This document shows positions 41,737-51,302 of a stretch of DNA of 64,000 bases, piece after piece. Numbering within the stretch: the stretch's first letter is position 1; every line of letters begins with the position of its first letter. Below the pieces are notes generated by a model that was given only the letters and a program-made list of their open reading frames with translations, did not search any database and had not been told where the DNA came from. The DNA comes from Bog-473 sp963717455 (GTDB lineage: Bacteria > Actinomycetota > Acidimicrobiia > Acidimicrobiales > RAAP-2), in assembly GCA_963717455.1 (NCBI GenBank), contig OY970336.1, positions 1,116,001 through 1,180,000 of the forward strand, read 5' to 3'. Position numbers and translations under genes: made by a program.

Positions 41737-42438
41737 TCACGGGCCTATCTCAATGCCCAGATAGCGCTCGAACACCTCTTCCCCTCGGAGGTCGGAGGCG
41801 GACCCACAGAACACGATCTGACCACGGTTCATGAGGTACACGGTGTCGGCGAGCTCGAGTGCTCGCGTGACGTACTGCTCGACGATCAGCAGGGAGGTGC
41901 CGCTGGTCACGATCTGTGACAGCGCCTCGAAAACCTGGTCGACGAGCAACGGCGACAGCCCGAGGGATGCCTCGTCGACGACCACGATCTTGGGATTGGA
42001 GAGATAGGCCCTTACCAGAGACAGCATCTGTTGTTCGCCGCCACTCAAGCTCCCCGCCTGCTGCCCGAGGCGCAGAGCGAGCGCCGGAAACTGGTCTCCG
42101 GCCTTCTGAATGCTCTCCCTCTCCCTTCCCTTGGGCGAGTGCAGAACGATGTTCTCCTTGACGGTCAGGGAGGGGAAGATCCCGTGCCCTTCCGGCAGGT
42201 GGCAGAGCCCGCGTCGCGCCAGGGCGTAGGGCTTCTTGCCCGTCACGTCCTCTCCGTCGAGCAGCACGCGACCCTGCATCGGCTTGATCAGCCCCGAAGC
42301 GGCGCGCAGCGTCGTCGTCTTACCTGCACCATTGGGACCAAGGAGCGCGACGACCTTCGAGTCCGGAACCGACATGGTCACATCGCGCAGGACCACGGTC
42401 TCGCCGTAACCGGCCGTCACTTCCTTGAGCTCAAGCAC
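41737..42438 (-). CDS. livF: Branched-chain-type ABC transporter ATPase (LivF-like)
   Basis: A 233-residue ATPase: Walker A LLGPNGAGKTTTL, signature SLSGGEQQMLSL, Walker B PKIVVVDEASLGLSP, and the switch region LLIVEQYVTRAL. The GTG at 42438 overlaps the fused gene's stop and has GGGAG six bases upstream. It pairs with the ATPase domain at the end of the fused protein. The ligand (amino acid, acyl or other) cannot be told from sequence. Confidence 0.93.
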   Translation of the reverse strand: MLELKEVTAGYGETVVLRDVTMSVPDSKVVALLGPNGAGKTTTLRAASGLIKPMQGRVLLDGEDVTGKKPYALARRGLCHLPEGHGIFPSLTVKENIVLHSPKGRERESIQKAGDQFPALALRLGQQAGSLSGGEQQMLSLVRAYLSNPKIVVVDEASLGLSPLLVDQVFEALSQIVTSGTSLLIVEQYVTRALELADTVYLMNRGQIVFCGSASDLRGEEVFERYLGIEIGP

Positions 42439-45229
42439 CGCTTGCTCCCATGGACGGCGCCGGGGTGCCACCCGGGACGCCGTGGCCCTCGGAGCCCAGG
42501 TACGCGCTCCGCACGACTGGGCTGGCCAGCATCTCTGCCGCGGTTCCCTCGAAAATGAGCTGACCGAAGTCCAGCACGTAGATGTTCTGGCAGACCTGAC
42601 GGACCATCGCCATGTCGTGCTCGACCAGCAGGATGCCTAGGCCGCGATCAACGACCGCACCGGTGAGGATATCGCCGAATCGCCTGGTCTCGGCGGCGTC
42701 GAGACCCGAGGAGGGCTCGTCCAGCAGCAACATGTCGAACGGTCCGGCGAGCACGCGCGCTAGCTCGACCATCCGGCGCTGCCCTGTCGGGAGCAGTCCC
42801 GCCTGGAGATCCGCCAAGGGCCCGATCCCGGTGAGCTCCATGGCGTCCTCGACCGCCTTGCGCACGGTCGCCCGTTGGGATGCGCCGCTCACCAGCTGGC
42901 GGACAGGGTTCGCTCCGGCCAGAGACGCTTCCCGGCCCAAGGCCACGTTCTCCCTCACGGTCAGGGACGAGAACAGCTCGACCCGCTGGAACGAGCGACC
43001 AAGGCCGAACCTGGACCGTCCGGCCGGCCCATGGGACGTCACATCACGCCCATGCAGCATGACCAGGCCTTCTGCAGGCTTCACCAGGCCGGAGCACGCG
43101 TTGAACGTCGTCGTCTTCCCCGCCCCGTTGGGTCCCACCAACCCAGTGATGCACGCCATCGGCGCGGTGAGGCTCACGCTCTGCACCGCCATGACGCCGC
43201 CGAAACGGACCGACAGCCCACTGATGTCGAGCCCCCTGGCCCCAGGCTCGCGTGCGGTCGGTATCGTGAGTCGCTTGTCTTGGCGCGCAGCGTCTTGCTC
43301 CGATGCGGCGGCCTGCACCACCGCGCGACGCACCTGTTCCTCGGTCACCGCGTGTTCCGGCTGGCGGCCACCGAGGCGATCGAGGATTTGGCGGACCTGC
43401 AGCGGTACGGTCGCAGTTCTGCTCGCGAAGACGGCAAACATTGCCGCAAGCACGCCGAAGATGATCTGGAGATAGATGGTGACGTTGTTCGCAGTGAAGT
43501 AACCCGGGATGAGTGACACGCCCAGGGCGGCGATGAGCGCGTACCACGGCTCTCCCCCGATCGCGATGACGACGAGCGCCACGTACACGAGAGACTGGAA
43601 CGGGTCGTAATTGCTTCCGACCGCATAGTGGAACTCGATCGCGATCAGGGCGCCAGCAAGGCTCGCGAACGCTGCCGAGATGCAGAAGATCAGTACCTTG
43701 ATGACGTTGGTCGTGGCACCCTGCGTCTCGAGCGCCAGCGGCGAGTCCGCAAGCGCACCGAGGAGCCGACCCATCCTGGTGTGCTGGATCGCCATGATCA
43801 CAATCGTGCTCAGCACAGCCGCGAGTAACAGTACGTAGTAGAAGCCCTTGTCCGACGCCAGCGAGAGACCGAACATGTTCACCTGCGGGCGCGGAGCCGG
43901 GATTCCCGCCGTCGTCAGACCGAACATCAGGTTCGTCGAATAGAAGAGGTACTGCAGGAGGATCCCGAAGCCCAGTGTCGCGAGCGCCAGGAACAAGCCG
44001 GAGAGCCTGATGGCCGGGATGGACACGATGGCTCCGACCGGCACTGCGACGAGCATGGCCAACAGGAGCGCGAGCAGCCACGGGATGTGATAGCTGTCGG
44101 CGAAGTGCCCGAACGCCGCGGCGCCGACCGCCGCGAACGCGAGGTGGCAGAGCGAGATCTGACCGGAGATGCGCACGAGCAAGCCGAGCGAGAGCAGCAA
44201 GATCGCGTCCGCCAGGAAGCTCGCCCAGATCGCCAGATGGTCGCCCACCATGTTCGGGACGAGGCACAGCACGACGAGGACCACTGTGAACGCGGCAAGC
44301 CGCACCCTCCAGGGCGCGTACCAAGCCTTGCGAACGGGAAGCGTCGTCACGACCCGGCGCTCCGCAAGTCGTGCCTTGGGCGTGACGACCAGAGCAACGA
44401 ACAGGACGATGAACGGGATCGCCGGGGGCAGCCCGCTCAGCCAGCTGACCGAGACGGCGTACTTGGTCGCGAGCGAGCCCGCGATACCGATGAGAAGGCC
44501 ACCGGCGAATGTCAGCGGAAGACTGGAGAAGTAGCCGATCGCTGCTGCCCCGAACGCGTAAACGACGAGCGTCGCGATGATCACGGCATTCAGGCTCAGG
44601 CCGGGGGCGAGCAGCAGTCCCGCCATGGAGCAGAACGTCATGCTGATGACCCAGGCCCAACGTCGCACCCGTATTGGGTTCTCGCCGGTCATCGACAGAA
44701 GATCGGGGTTGTCGACGACCCCGCGCATGGCGAACCCCATCCGGACGTAGCGGAAGAAGTAGTACAGGACCGCCGTCGCAATGACGGAGATGATCGTGAC
44801 AATGATCTGATCCCAACCGACGTTCACGCCGAGAATCGGAACAGTCGAACTGGGCAGGAACTGCGGAAAGTTCACTTCGTTGTTCCCATACCAGAGCTCA
44901 CCGACGCCCAGGACGATGAGCAGGAGACCAACGGTGGCAACAACCTTCAGGGTGGCGCCCACCTGCTCGAGGGCTCGACCGAGGAACTCCATCACCAACC
45001 CCTCGGCTGGGCCCAAGACGAAGACGCAGAGTACGGCCGCCAGGCCCCACGGCCAGCCGCGTTCGTCGTGCAGCCAGTAGAAGACGAACACTGTCAAGGC
45101 CGCGATCGCCCCGTAGGCGAGGTTGAAGATGCCCGAGGTCTTGTAGGCGAGCACGAGGCCGACGCCTGCGAGGCCGTACACGGCGCCGGTGGCGACGCCA
45201 ATGACGATGAAGGGCAAGAAGTCCTGCAC
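42431..45229 (-). CDS. LivH-LivM-LivG triple fusion ABC transporter protein
   Basis: A 932-residue protein carrying three normally separate parts. Residues 1 to about 295 form the LivH-type permease (GVATGAVYGLAGVGLVLAYK, then NLAYGAIA). Residues about 305-625 form the LivM-type permease (LSLGLLVRISGQISLCHLAF; LSGLFLALATLGFGI). After a linker of about 45 residues, residues about 667-920 form the LivG-type ATPase with Walker A GLVGPNGAGKTTTF, LLPTGQRRMVELAR in place of the usual LSGGQ, and LLLDEPSSGLD. No stop or frame change breaks it. GTG start at 45229. It functions with the LivF-like ATPase and the solute-binding protein nearby. Confidence 0.93.
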   Translation of the reverse strand: MQDFLPFIVIGVATGAVYGLAGVGLVLAYKTSGIFNLAYGAIAALTVFVFYWLHDERGWPWGLAAVLCVFVLGPAEGLVMEFLGRALEQVGATLKVVATVGLLLIVLGVGELWYGNNEVNFPQFLPSSTVPILGVNVGWDQIIVTIISVIATAVLYYFFRYVRMGFAMRGVVDNPDLLSMTGENPIRVRRWAWVISMTFCSMAGLLLAPGLSLNAVIIATLVVYAFGAAAIGYFSSLPLTFAGGLLIGIAGSLATKYAVSVSWLSGLPPAIPFIVLFVALVVTPKARLAERRVVTTLPVRKAWYAPWRVRLAAFTVVLVVLCLVPNMVGDHLAIWASFLADAILLLSLGLLVRISGQISLCHLAFAAVGAAAFGHFADSYHIPWLLALLLAMLVAVPVGAIVSIPAIRLSGLFLALATLGFGILLQYLFYSTNLMFGLTTAGIPAPRPQVNMFGLSLASDKGFYYVLLLAAVLSTIVIMAIQHTRMGRLLGALADSPLALETQGATTNVIKVLIFCISAAFASLAGALIAIEFHYAVGSNYDPFQSLVYVALVVIAIGGEPWYALIAALGVSLIPGYFTANNVTIYLQIIFGVLAAMFAVFASRTATVPLQVRQILDRLGGRQPEHAVTEEQVRRAVVQAAASEQDAARQDKRLTIPTAREPGARGLDISGLSVRFGGVMAVQSVSLTAPMACITGLVGPNGAGKTTTFNACSGLVKPAEGLVMLHGRDVTSHGPAGRSRFGLGRSFQRVELFSSLTVRENVALGREASLAGANPVRQLVSGASQRATVRKAVEDAMELTGIGPLADLQAGLLPTGQRRMVELARVLAGPFDMLLLDEPSSGLDAAETRRFGDILTGAVVDRGLGILLVEHDMAMVRQVCQNIYVLDFGQLIFEGTAAEMLASPVVRSAYLGSEGHGVPGGTPAPSMGASGA

Positions 45230-45232
45230 CGG

Positions 45233-45415
45233 TCAGCCCTTCACCTGGGCCACGCCGCGCCGCCGCACGTCGCCGACCAGAACGTCGATCTCACCAGCGC
45301 CCCGCATGGCCATACCCTCGTCCTCCATGAAGAGGTCCATTTCCCCGGACAGGAGGTACTCGTAGTCCATTGTGTGCCACGGCGCCACTCGCTTGGTGCC
45401 GGGGGAGGATTGCAA
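45233..45415 (-). pseudogene. Cupin-domain remnant
   Basis: A 60-codon frame with TTG start and no clear ribosome site. APWHTMDYEYLLSGEMDLFM followed by a short loop and IDVLVGDV fits the first half of a small cupin, where a metal-binding histidine precedes a DY..VLSGE strand. The second half of the barrel is absent. Probably the trace of a lost gene between the transporter and its binding protein. Confidence 0.5.
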
Positions 45416-45551
45416 CGACTCCCGCGGTCGGATTTCTGGACATCCGGGCAGGCGACCATCCTGATTCGTGACGGGTCGATATAGTCCGGGACAGCGAAGT
45501 CAGAGTCCCCGCCCGGGAGCCCGAGCGGGTACACAAGGGGGGACGGTGCCG

Positions 45552-46835
45552 ATGCGCCGCCTGAACGGGGCCGGGAGCCCAGGGGGAGTGCACGTGCTCG
45601 GACGCGTGATGAAAGCGACGGTGGTACTGGCCGCGGTGTCACTTGCCGTCGCTGGTTCGGTGAGCGCCGCCATGATGCCGGCCACGCCGGCAGGAGCCGC
45701 CAGCTCGTCGAGCACGGTCACCATCGCCGATCTGTGCAGCTGCACCGGCCCTGAGGCCTCCTCCATCAGCCAGACCACGGCCACGATGCAGGCGTGGACC
45801 TCCTGGGTCAATAGCCATGGTGGCCTCGCGGGGCACCAGGTCAAGCTTGTGGTCCTCGACGACGGCTACAGCGCCGCCAAGGCTTTAGCAAATGCCCAGA
45901 CTGCGGTCAATCAGGACCACGCGGTTGCCATCTTCGACAACAGCGACGAGGACCCGTCCTTCGCCTCGGTGGTCCGAACCGCAAAGGTCCCGGTCCTCGG
46001 CGGGCAGGAGACCGATTCGGGCTGGCAGAACGCGGACTTCTTTCCAGCCGGAGCCACCTTCAACTACACGAACTCGGTCGGCGCCATCGTCGCCAAGAAC
46101 GCAGGTGTGAAGAAGATGTCCGCGCTCTACTGCGTGGAAGTGGCCATCTGTGCCGAGTCGGTCCACCAGGGCCAACAGGTGGCGTCGCACTATGGGATCC
46201 AGTACGTCTATACGGCGGGGATCGGGTTCGCTTCACCCAACTACACGGCGCAGTGTCTGGCGGCCAAGCAGTCTGGCGCGACTGCGATGACCGTCGGCGA
46301 CGCCTCCTCCATCGTCGAGCACGTGGTGCAGGACTGCGCGGCTCAAGGCTTCACCCCGCGCCAGCTCTCGAGCGATGGGACGGTCGCGATCGCCTGGTTG
46401 AAGATCCCAGCCTTCAACGGCAATATCGACACCCAGTCGGATTTTCTCTGGTTCGTCCACAACTCTGCGACGGCGACGATGTATGCGGCGCTCGACAAGT
46501 ACGCTCCGCAAGTGCCCAGCGGACCGAACTTCGGTGAGATCGTGCTGCAGTCCTGGTCCGATGGTGCCCTTCTGCAGGCCGCAGTCCAGGCCGCCAAAGC
46601 CACCTCCACCACGCCGATCACCTCGGCGCTCATCCTCAAGGGCCTCTACGGTCTCCCTTCGGGTGAGAACCTCGGCGGGCTCGCGCCGCCCCTGCACTTC
46701 GTGAAGGGCGAGCCTGCCAACAGCAGCTGTTTCTTCGAAATGGGCATCAAGGACGGCAAGTTCGTGGTCCTGCACGGCGGCACCGCGATCTGCGCCCCGC
46801 TCGTGAAGCCCGGCACGTTGCCGACCTCACACTGA
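45552..46835 (+). CDS. Branched-chain-type ABC transporter substrate-binding protein
   Basis: A 427-residue periplasmic-binding-protein-like protein (type I fold). An N-terminal signal region (hydrophobic stretch about residues 20-45, ending TPAGAAS) is followed by VTIADLCSCTGPEASS, GGLAGHQVKLVVLDDG and AVNQDHAVAIFDNSDED. ATG at 45552 with AAGGGGGG upstream. It is divergent from the fused transporter gene and its most likely binding partner. The ligand is unknown. Confidence 0.9.
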   Translation: MRRLNGAGSPGGVHVLGRVMKATVVLAAVSLAVAGSVSAAMMPATPAGAASSSSTVTIADLCSCTGPEASSISQTTATMQAWTSWVNSHGGLAGHQVKLVVLDDGYSAAKALANAQTAVNQDHAVAIFDNSDEDPSFASVVRTAKVPVLGGQETDSGWQNADFFPAGATFNYTNSVGAIVAKNAGVKKMSALYCVEVAICAESVHQGQQVASHYGIQYVYTAGIGFASPNYTAQCLAAKQSGATAMTVGDASSIVEHVVQDCAAQGFTPRQLSSDGTVAIAWLKIPAFNGNIDTQSDFLWFVHNSATATMYAALDKYAPQVPSGPNFGEIVLQSWSDGALLQAAVQAAKATSTTPITSALILKGLYGLPSGENLGGLAPPLHFVKGEPANSSCFFEMGIKDGKFVVLHGGTAICAPLVKPGTLPTSH

Positions 46836-47058
46836 GTTCTCACCATCAGGCCAATCTCGCGGCATGACGGCGCAAGGGGTGCAGCCGCCTGGCGAATCCA
46901 TCCGGTGTTGGACCACGACGGCCAAGCGCGGGGTAAGCGACTCAGCCGATCGGTCGCCCGCCGGTCATCGCACACCTCGATCAAGTCGTGTCGCGATCAC
47001 CACTTGAAAACGAGGTCTCATAATCTTGAGGCGTGATCGGACGGGTGAGGGCACAGGC

Positions 47059-48264
47059 TCAGGCGGCGAAGGGCACCTTCATGACGTTGGCCAGGTTGCC
47101 ACCCATGACCTTGGCCACGTCTTCGTGGGGCAGGCTGTCGAGCTCCTTCACGTAGGTGAGCGGCTCGGCCATGCCCTCGATGTGCGGGTAGTCGGACCCG
47201 AAGACGACACGGTCCGCGCCGATCATGTTGATCAGGCCGACGGGGTCGTCCTCGTGGAACGGGTGGACCCAGATGTTGCGCTTGAGCACCATCAGCGGGT
47301 CCTCGTCGTAGAGGGCGGGCTCGCGCTCGTAGGAGTGGGCGAGCGCCTCGACGATCGGGCGCACCCAGGCGGAGCCGTTCTCGACGGGCAAGACCCGCAG
47401 CGTCGGGTGCCGCGTGAGCATGCCGTGCCCGATGAGCGAGGCCACGGTGTCGAAGATGCCGCGGCTCTGGGTGTGTGCGATGTCCGCGAAGGCCGTCTTG
47501 CCCCCCGCGAACGGGAGGAGCTCGCCGTCGCGCCGGCCTTCCCACTGGTTGTAGTAGCGGATGAGGCCGTCGTCCGACGCGTGCATGCCGACCGCGACGT
47601 CGAACTCGGCGACCTTGTCCCATAAGGGGTCGAACTCGGGGAGCGCGAACGAGCGGCGGCCCTCGTAGCCCGGAACCGGTGCCGGGCGGATCAGAACGAT
47701 CTTGGCGCCACGCTGGACAACCCACTCCAGCTCCTTGATCGCCTCGGCGACGATCGGGAGCGTGATGATCGGCGTTGGGAAGATGCGGCCTTCGTAGTTG
47801 AACGTCCAGTGCTCGTGCATCCACTGGTTCAGGGCGTGCACGACGGCGTGGGTCGCCTTCGGGTCGTCAGCCAGGCGCTCCTCGAGCAGGCTGGCCAGCG
47901 TGGGCCACATCAGAGCGCGGTCGAGGCCGAGCTCGTCCATGATCTTGAGCCGCGGCTCAGGGGAGAAGAAGCCCTCGGGTGAACGCATCGCCTCGCCGAT
48001 CAGCTCGCGACGGGACTTGCCCTCGGGGTTACCCTCCTTGAAGTACTCCTCTTGCGCACCAGGCCGACCCACCACCTCGAAGGTCGGGTTGGGGATGTAG
48101 TCCGAAATCACGTTGCGGATAGCGATCTTGGTGCGGCCGTTGACCTGGACGTACTTGACGAGGCCCTCGTACTGCTTGGGGAGGAACTTGGTGAACGCGT
48201 CCGTCGTCTCGTACATGTGATTATCTGCGTCGAAGATGGGGAAGTCGACAGCGTTGTTGGTCAT
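47059..48264 (-). CDS. Amidohydrolase (TIM-barrel, amidohydrolase 2 family)
   Basis: A 401-residue metal-dependent hydrolase/decarboxylase-type amidohydrolase. It shows FPIFDADNHMYE at the N-terminus, VGMHASDDG and GHGMLTRHPTLRVLPVENGS in the middle, and VVFGSDYPHIEG near the end. The motif His/Asp positions fit metal and catalytic sites. It is highly similar to the gene at 49249 (for example LMWPTLASLLEERL against IMWPTLASVLEERL). ATG at 48264 with GGAGG ahead. The substrate is unknown; relatives act on aromatic or acyl compounds. Confidence 0.92.
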   Translation of the reverse strand: MTNNAVDFPIFDADNHMYETTDAFTKFLPKQYEGLVKYVQVNGRTKIAIRNVISDYIPNPTFEVVGRPGAQEEYFKEGNPEGKSRRELIGEAMRSPEGFFSPEPRLKIMDELGLDRALMWPTLASLLEERLADDPKATHAVVHALNQWMHEHWTFNYEGRIFPTPIITLPIVAEAIKELEWVVQRGAKIVLIRPAPVPGYEGRRSFALPEFDPLWDKVAEFDVAVGMHASDDGLIRYYNQWEGRRDGELLPFAGGKTAFADIAHTQSRGIFDTVASLIGHGMLTRHPTLRVLPVENGSAWVRPIVEALAHSYEREPALYDEDPLMVLKRNIWVHPFHEDDPVGLINMIGADRVVFGSDYPHIEGMAEPLTYVKELDSLPHEDVAKVMGGNLANVMKVPFAA

Positions 48265-48510
48265 GGCTACCTCCGGGCAGACAGCGATCGAGGTTTCTAC
48301 TTCGACGTCAATATTATGCATTTTACCTGCTCGGAGGCAATTCCCGCTCGGCCACCTCGACCTGCACCCGGCAGCGCAACACGGTCGTGCGCCACAACTT
48401 GCGGCGAGATCTGGGTTAAGGCGACGGCGACCCCGTCCCAGGGCCGACTCGCCTACGTCGGGGCCCGCCGTGCCCTGATTCCCTGACACAGGCTGTGTCG
48501 TGGCAGCAGC

Positions 48511-49224
48511 ATGACGGACCGGCCGCCGCGCGAACCTGAGGAGATGGACCTGGCCGAGCTCCTGACGATGCCGGGAGTCAGGGAGGAGTGCATCCTGCGC
48601 TCAAGAGTCGGTTTCATGGCCCTGCACGGTGGATCGCAGGACCGTGGCACTGACCAGATCGCCAGGCGGGCCGCCGAGCAAGCGGGCGCGTCCTACTACG
48701 CGATCGTGCACCCATCCGGGCTGCGGGTCCATCTCACCTCACGGTTGCACGATCCGGAGCACTCGGCCCACTTGCGGGCGTTCTTGGAGCACGTGGAGGT
48801 TGCCATCTCGGTGCACGGGTTCGGCCGCGACGGCTTTGCCCTATGGCTCGATCCCCACCGGGGCCCGATCATCGAACCGTACGGGCCCGCGCTTCGGGGG
48901 ACGCAGACCGGGCCGCTGCGGGGGATCATCGTGGGAGGGCTGAACGCGCGACTGCTGGGCGCGGCGCGCGGGCTGTTCCAGCGGCGTTTCGCCGGCTACC
49001 ACGTCGCCGACGAGCGGATACGGCTCGGATTTCATCCCGACAACCCGGTCAACCTTCCATCGGCCAATGGTGTCCAGGTCGAGCTTCCACCTGGACTGCG
49101 CGGAATCGGCGACTTCGGCGAGACCTTGGTTCCCCGCCAGGACGGTCTCGTACGCGAGGTGGTGGCCGCGTTCGTCGAACTCGCGACATGGGCCATCGCA
49201 CTCTTGAGCACGACGTCGGTGTAA
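48511..49224 (+). CDS. Poly-gamma-glutamate hydrolase-like protein
   Basis: A 237-residue protein resembling the phage-type poly-gamma-glutamate hydrolase family, a zinc peptidase fold: MALHGGSQDRGTDQIARRAA, ASYYAIV, VHLTSRLHDPEHSAHL and VAISVHGFGRDG place candidate zinc ligands at two histidines and an acidic residue. No signal peptide is present. It lies between two paralogous amidohydrolase genes and on the opposite strand. What it cleaves here is unknown. Confidence 0.7.
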   Translation: MTDRPPREPEEMDLAELLTMPGVREECILRSRVGFMALHGGSQDRGTDQIARRAAEQAGASYYAIVHPSGLRVHLTSRLHDPEHSAHLRAFLEHVEVAISVHGFGRDGFALWLDPHRGPIIEPYGPALRGTQTGPLRGIIVGGLNARLLGAARGLFQRRFAGYHVADERIRLGFHPDNPVNLPSANGVQVELPPGLRGIGDFGETLVPRQDGLVREVVAAFVELATWAIALLSTTSV

Positions 49225-49248
49225 GGCGCGCGAAGAGGCTCGGAGCGC

Positions 49249-50439
49249 TCAGGCAGCGATCTTGAGGGCCTCGGCCAGGTTGCCACCCATGATCTTCTCG
49301 ATGTCCTCTCTGGGCAGACTGTCAAGCTCCTTCGCGTAGGAGACCGGGTCGCCCAGACCCTCCGGGTGTGGGTAGTCGGAGCCGAAGACAACGCGGTCGG
49401 TGCCGATGGCCTTGATGAGGCCGAGGGGATCCTCCTCGAAGAATGGATGTATCCATACGTTGCGGCGAAGGACCGCGACCGGGTCTTCCTCGTACAGGCG
49501 CGGCTGCTTTGCGTACGAGTGTTCCAAGGCATCGACGAGGGGAAGCACCCAGCTCGAGCCGTTTTCGACAGGGAGCAGCCGTAGGTCGGGGAACCGAGAC
49601 AGCATGCCGTGACAGATCGCCGAAGCCATGGCATCGAAAATGCCGCGGCTCATGAGGTGCTGCACGTCTCCGAACGCCGTCGTGTTCGCGAAGGGCAGGT
49701 GTTCGTCGTGGTGACCCTCCCATTGGTTGAAATAGCGCGTCAGTCCGTCGTCGGATGCGTGCATGCCGACCGTGACGTCGTATTCCTGCACCTTGGCCCA
49801 GAACGGGTCGAACTCGGGTAGAGCGAAGGAGCGGAAACCCCTCAAGCTCGGCACCGGGGCGGGACGGATCAGGATGATCTTGGCGCCGTGCTCGACGATC
49901 CAGTCCAGTTCGCGGATGGCCTCGGCCACAATCGGGAGGGTGATGACGGGGGTCGCGAAGATCCGGTCCTCGTAGTTGAAGCTCCATTCCTCGAACATCC
50001 ACTGGTTCAGGGAGTGGATGATGGCATGGCTGGCCTCAGGGTCATTGTAAAGGCGCTCCTCGAGCACGCTGGCCAGGGTGGGCCACATGATGGCGCGGTC
50101 GATGCCCTGCTGGTCCATCAACTCGATTCGAGGCCCGGGCTTGAAAAAAGCATCGAGGGCGCGCATCGGCTTGCCGAGGATCTCGCGACGGGACTTGCCA
50201 TCTGGGTTGCCCTTCTTGAAGAACTCCTCCTGGGCACCAGGCCGAGCCACAACGTTGAATGTCGGGTTCGGGATGTACTCCGAGATCACGTTCTTGATGG
50301 CGAGCTTGTCGCGACCATTGACCTGCACGTACTTGATCACGTTCTTGTACTCGTCAGGCAGGTAGCGCGTGAAGGCGTCCGGCTGCTCGTACATGTGGTT
50401 GTCAGCGTCGAAGACCGGATAGTCGAGTCGGCGATCCAT
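49249..50439 (-). CDS. Amidohydrolase, paralogue of the 47059 gene
   Basis: A 396-residue amidohydrolase very similar over its whole length to the 47059 product: YPVFDADNHMYEQPDAF, VGMHASDDGLTRYFNQWEG, VENGSSW and GSDYPHPEG. The duplication now flanks the PGA hydrolase-like gene. ATG at 50439. A 20-base palindrome lies about 100 bases upstream. Same uncertainty as to substrate. Confidence 0.92.
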   Translation of the reverse strand: MDRRLDYPVFDADNHMYEQPDAFTRYLPDEYKNVIKYVQVNGRDKLAIKNVISEYIPNPTFNVVARPGAQEEFFKKGNPDGKSRREILGKPMRALDAFFKPGPRIELMDQQGIDRAIMWPTLASVLEERLYNDPEASHAIIHSLNQWMFEEWSFNYEDRIFATPVITLPIVAEAIRELDWIVEHGAKIILIRPAPVPSLRGFRSFALPEFDPFWAKVQEYDVTVGMHASDDGLTRYFNQWEGHHDEHLPFANTTAFGDVQHLMSRGIFDAMASAICHGMLSRFPDLRLLPVENGSSWVLPLVDALEHSYAKQPRLYEEDPVAVLRRNVWIHPFFEEDPLGLIKAIGTDRVVFGSDYPHPEGLGDPVSYAKELDSLPREDIEKIMGGNLAEALKIAA

Positions 50440-50536
50440 GAGTCCTCCGTGGTCTCGGGGTCCAGGAGCGGGGCAGCTCCGGCAGCATCTGGGACAGTGG
50501 GCGCCCGAAGACCGGGCACCCCACCACGATATATGA

Positions 50537-50556
50537 AATTGACGTCGGTGTCAATT
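50537..50556 (-). promoter_or_regulatory. AATTGAC-N6-GTCAATT palindrome, operator of amidohydrolase gene
   Basis: Perfect 7-base arms with a 6-base spacer. On the minus strand it contains a TTGACA -35 box (50554-50549), and 17 bases later comes TATCGT as a possible -10. A similar but damaged site, with a good half GTCAATA (48307-48313), lies upstream of the paralogue at 47059. Likely bound by a TetR-type regulator. Confidence 0.65.
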
Positions 50557-50626
50557 CTGGGTCAACTTGCACGATGTGGTTTCCCGGGCCGCCGCGAGAT
50601 CGTCCCTGGTCAAGGCCTGGGCGCCA

Positions 50627-51250
50627 TCAGTCGGTGAGTGGGAGCCCGAGCAGGTCCTCGAGCTCGGCGAGCGCCGCGTCGGGGTCGGTCACCTTGATGG
50701 TGCACATCCCGAGCGCTCGCGCCGGCTTGAGGTTCACACCGAGGTCGTCGAGGAAGACGCACTCGTCAGGCTGGACGCCCAGGGACTCGCAGGCGAGCTC
50801 GTAGAAGCGAGGGTCCGGCTTGCGCACACCCAGGACGCGTGACTCGAGGACCGTATCGAAGAGCGCGTAGATAGCGGCCACCTCGACCGAGAGGGCGGCC
50901 TCCGCCCGGGTGAAGTTGTTGGTGAGGCAGGCCGTCCTGTAGGCCCTCCGGCAGGCGCGGACGGCCGCGACCATCTGCGGCCGGATCTCGCCAGCCAGCC
51001 GTTCGAGCACCAGCCGCCCGTCCAATTCGTGGCCCAAGGCCCGAGCCTCGGCCGACCACAGCGACCCGAACGTCTCCACGTCGACCTCACCTCGCTCGAG
51101 CTGCGCCCAGGCATTGGTGTCGTGATTCGTGGCGTTCACCGTGCGGATGAAGTCAGGCGGGAGCCCGCGTTCCGCCTCCAGGTGGGCGAACGCCTCGAAC
51201 GGGCTCGATGAGATCACGCCTCCGAAGTCGAACATGACGGCTCGAATCAC
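50627..51250 (-). CDS. HAD-superfamily hydrolase (HAD-IA)
   Basis: A 207-residue HAD phosphatase with motif 1 MFDFGGVISSSP, motif 2 CLTNNF, motif 3 lysine in VRKPDPRFYE and motif 4 CVFLDDLGVNL. The N-terminal cap region matches the group sometimes fused to epoxide hydrolases. The second aspartate of motif 1 is replaced by glycine (DFGG rather than DxD), as in that branch. The substrate is unknown. ATG at 51250. Confidence 0.88.
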   Translation of the reverse strand: MIRAVMFDFGGVISSSPFEAFAHLEAERGLPPDFIRTVNATNHDTNAWAQLERGEVDVETFGSLWSAEARALGHELDGRLVLERLAGEIRPQMVAAVRACRRAYRTACLTNNFTRAEAALSVEVAAIYALFDTVLESRVLGVRKPDPRFYELACESLGVQPDECVFLDDLGVNLKPARALGMCTIKVTDPDAALAELEDLLGLPLTD

Positions 51251-51302
51251 TCATCGCCTCCCAAGATCCGGCGTCATTCTCGCGTCGTGCGGACGACGGT
51301 GT

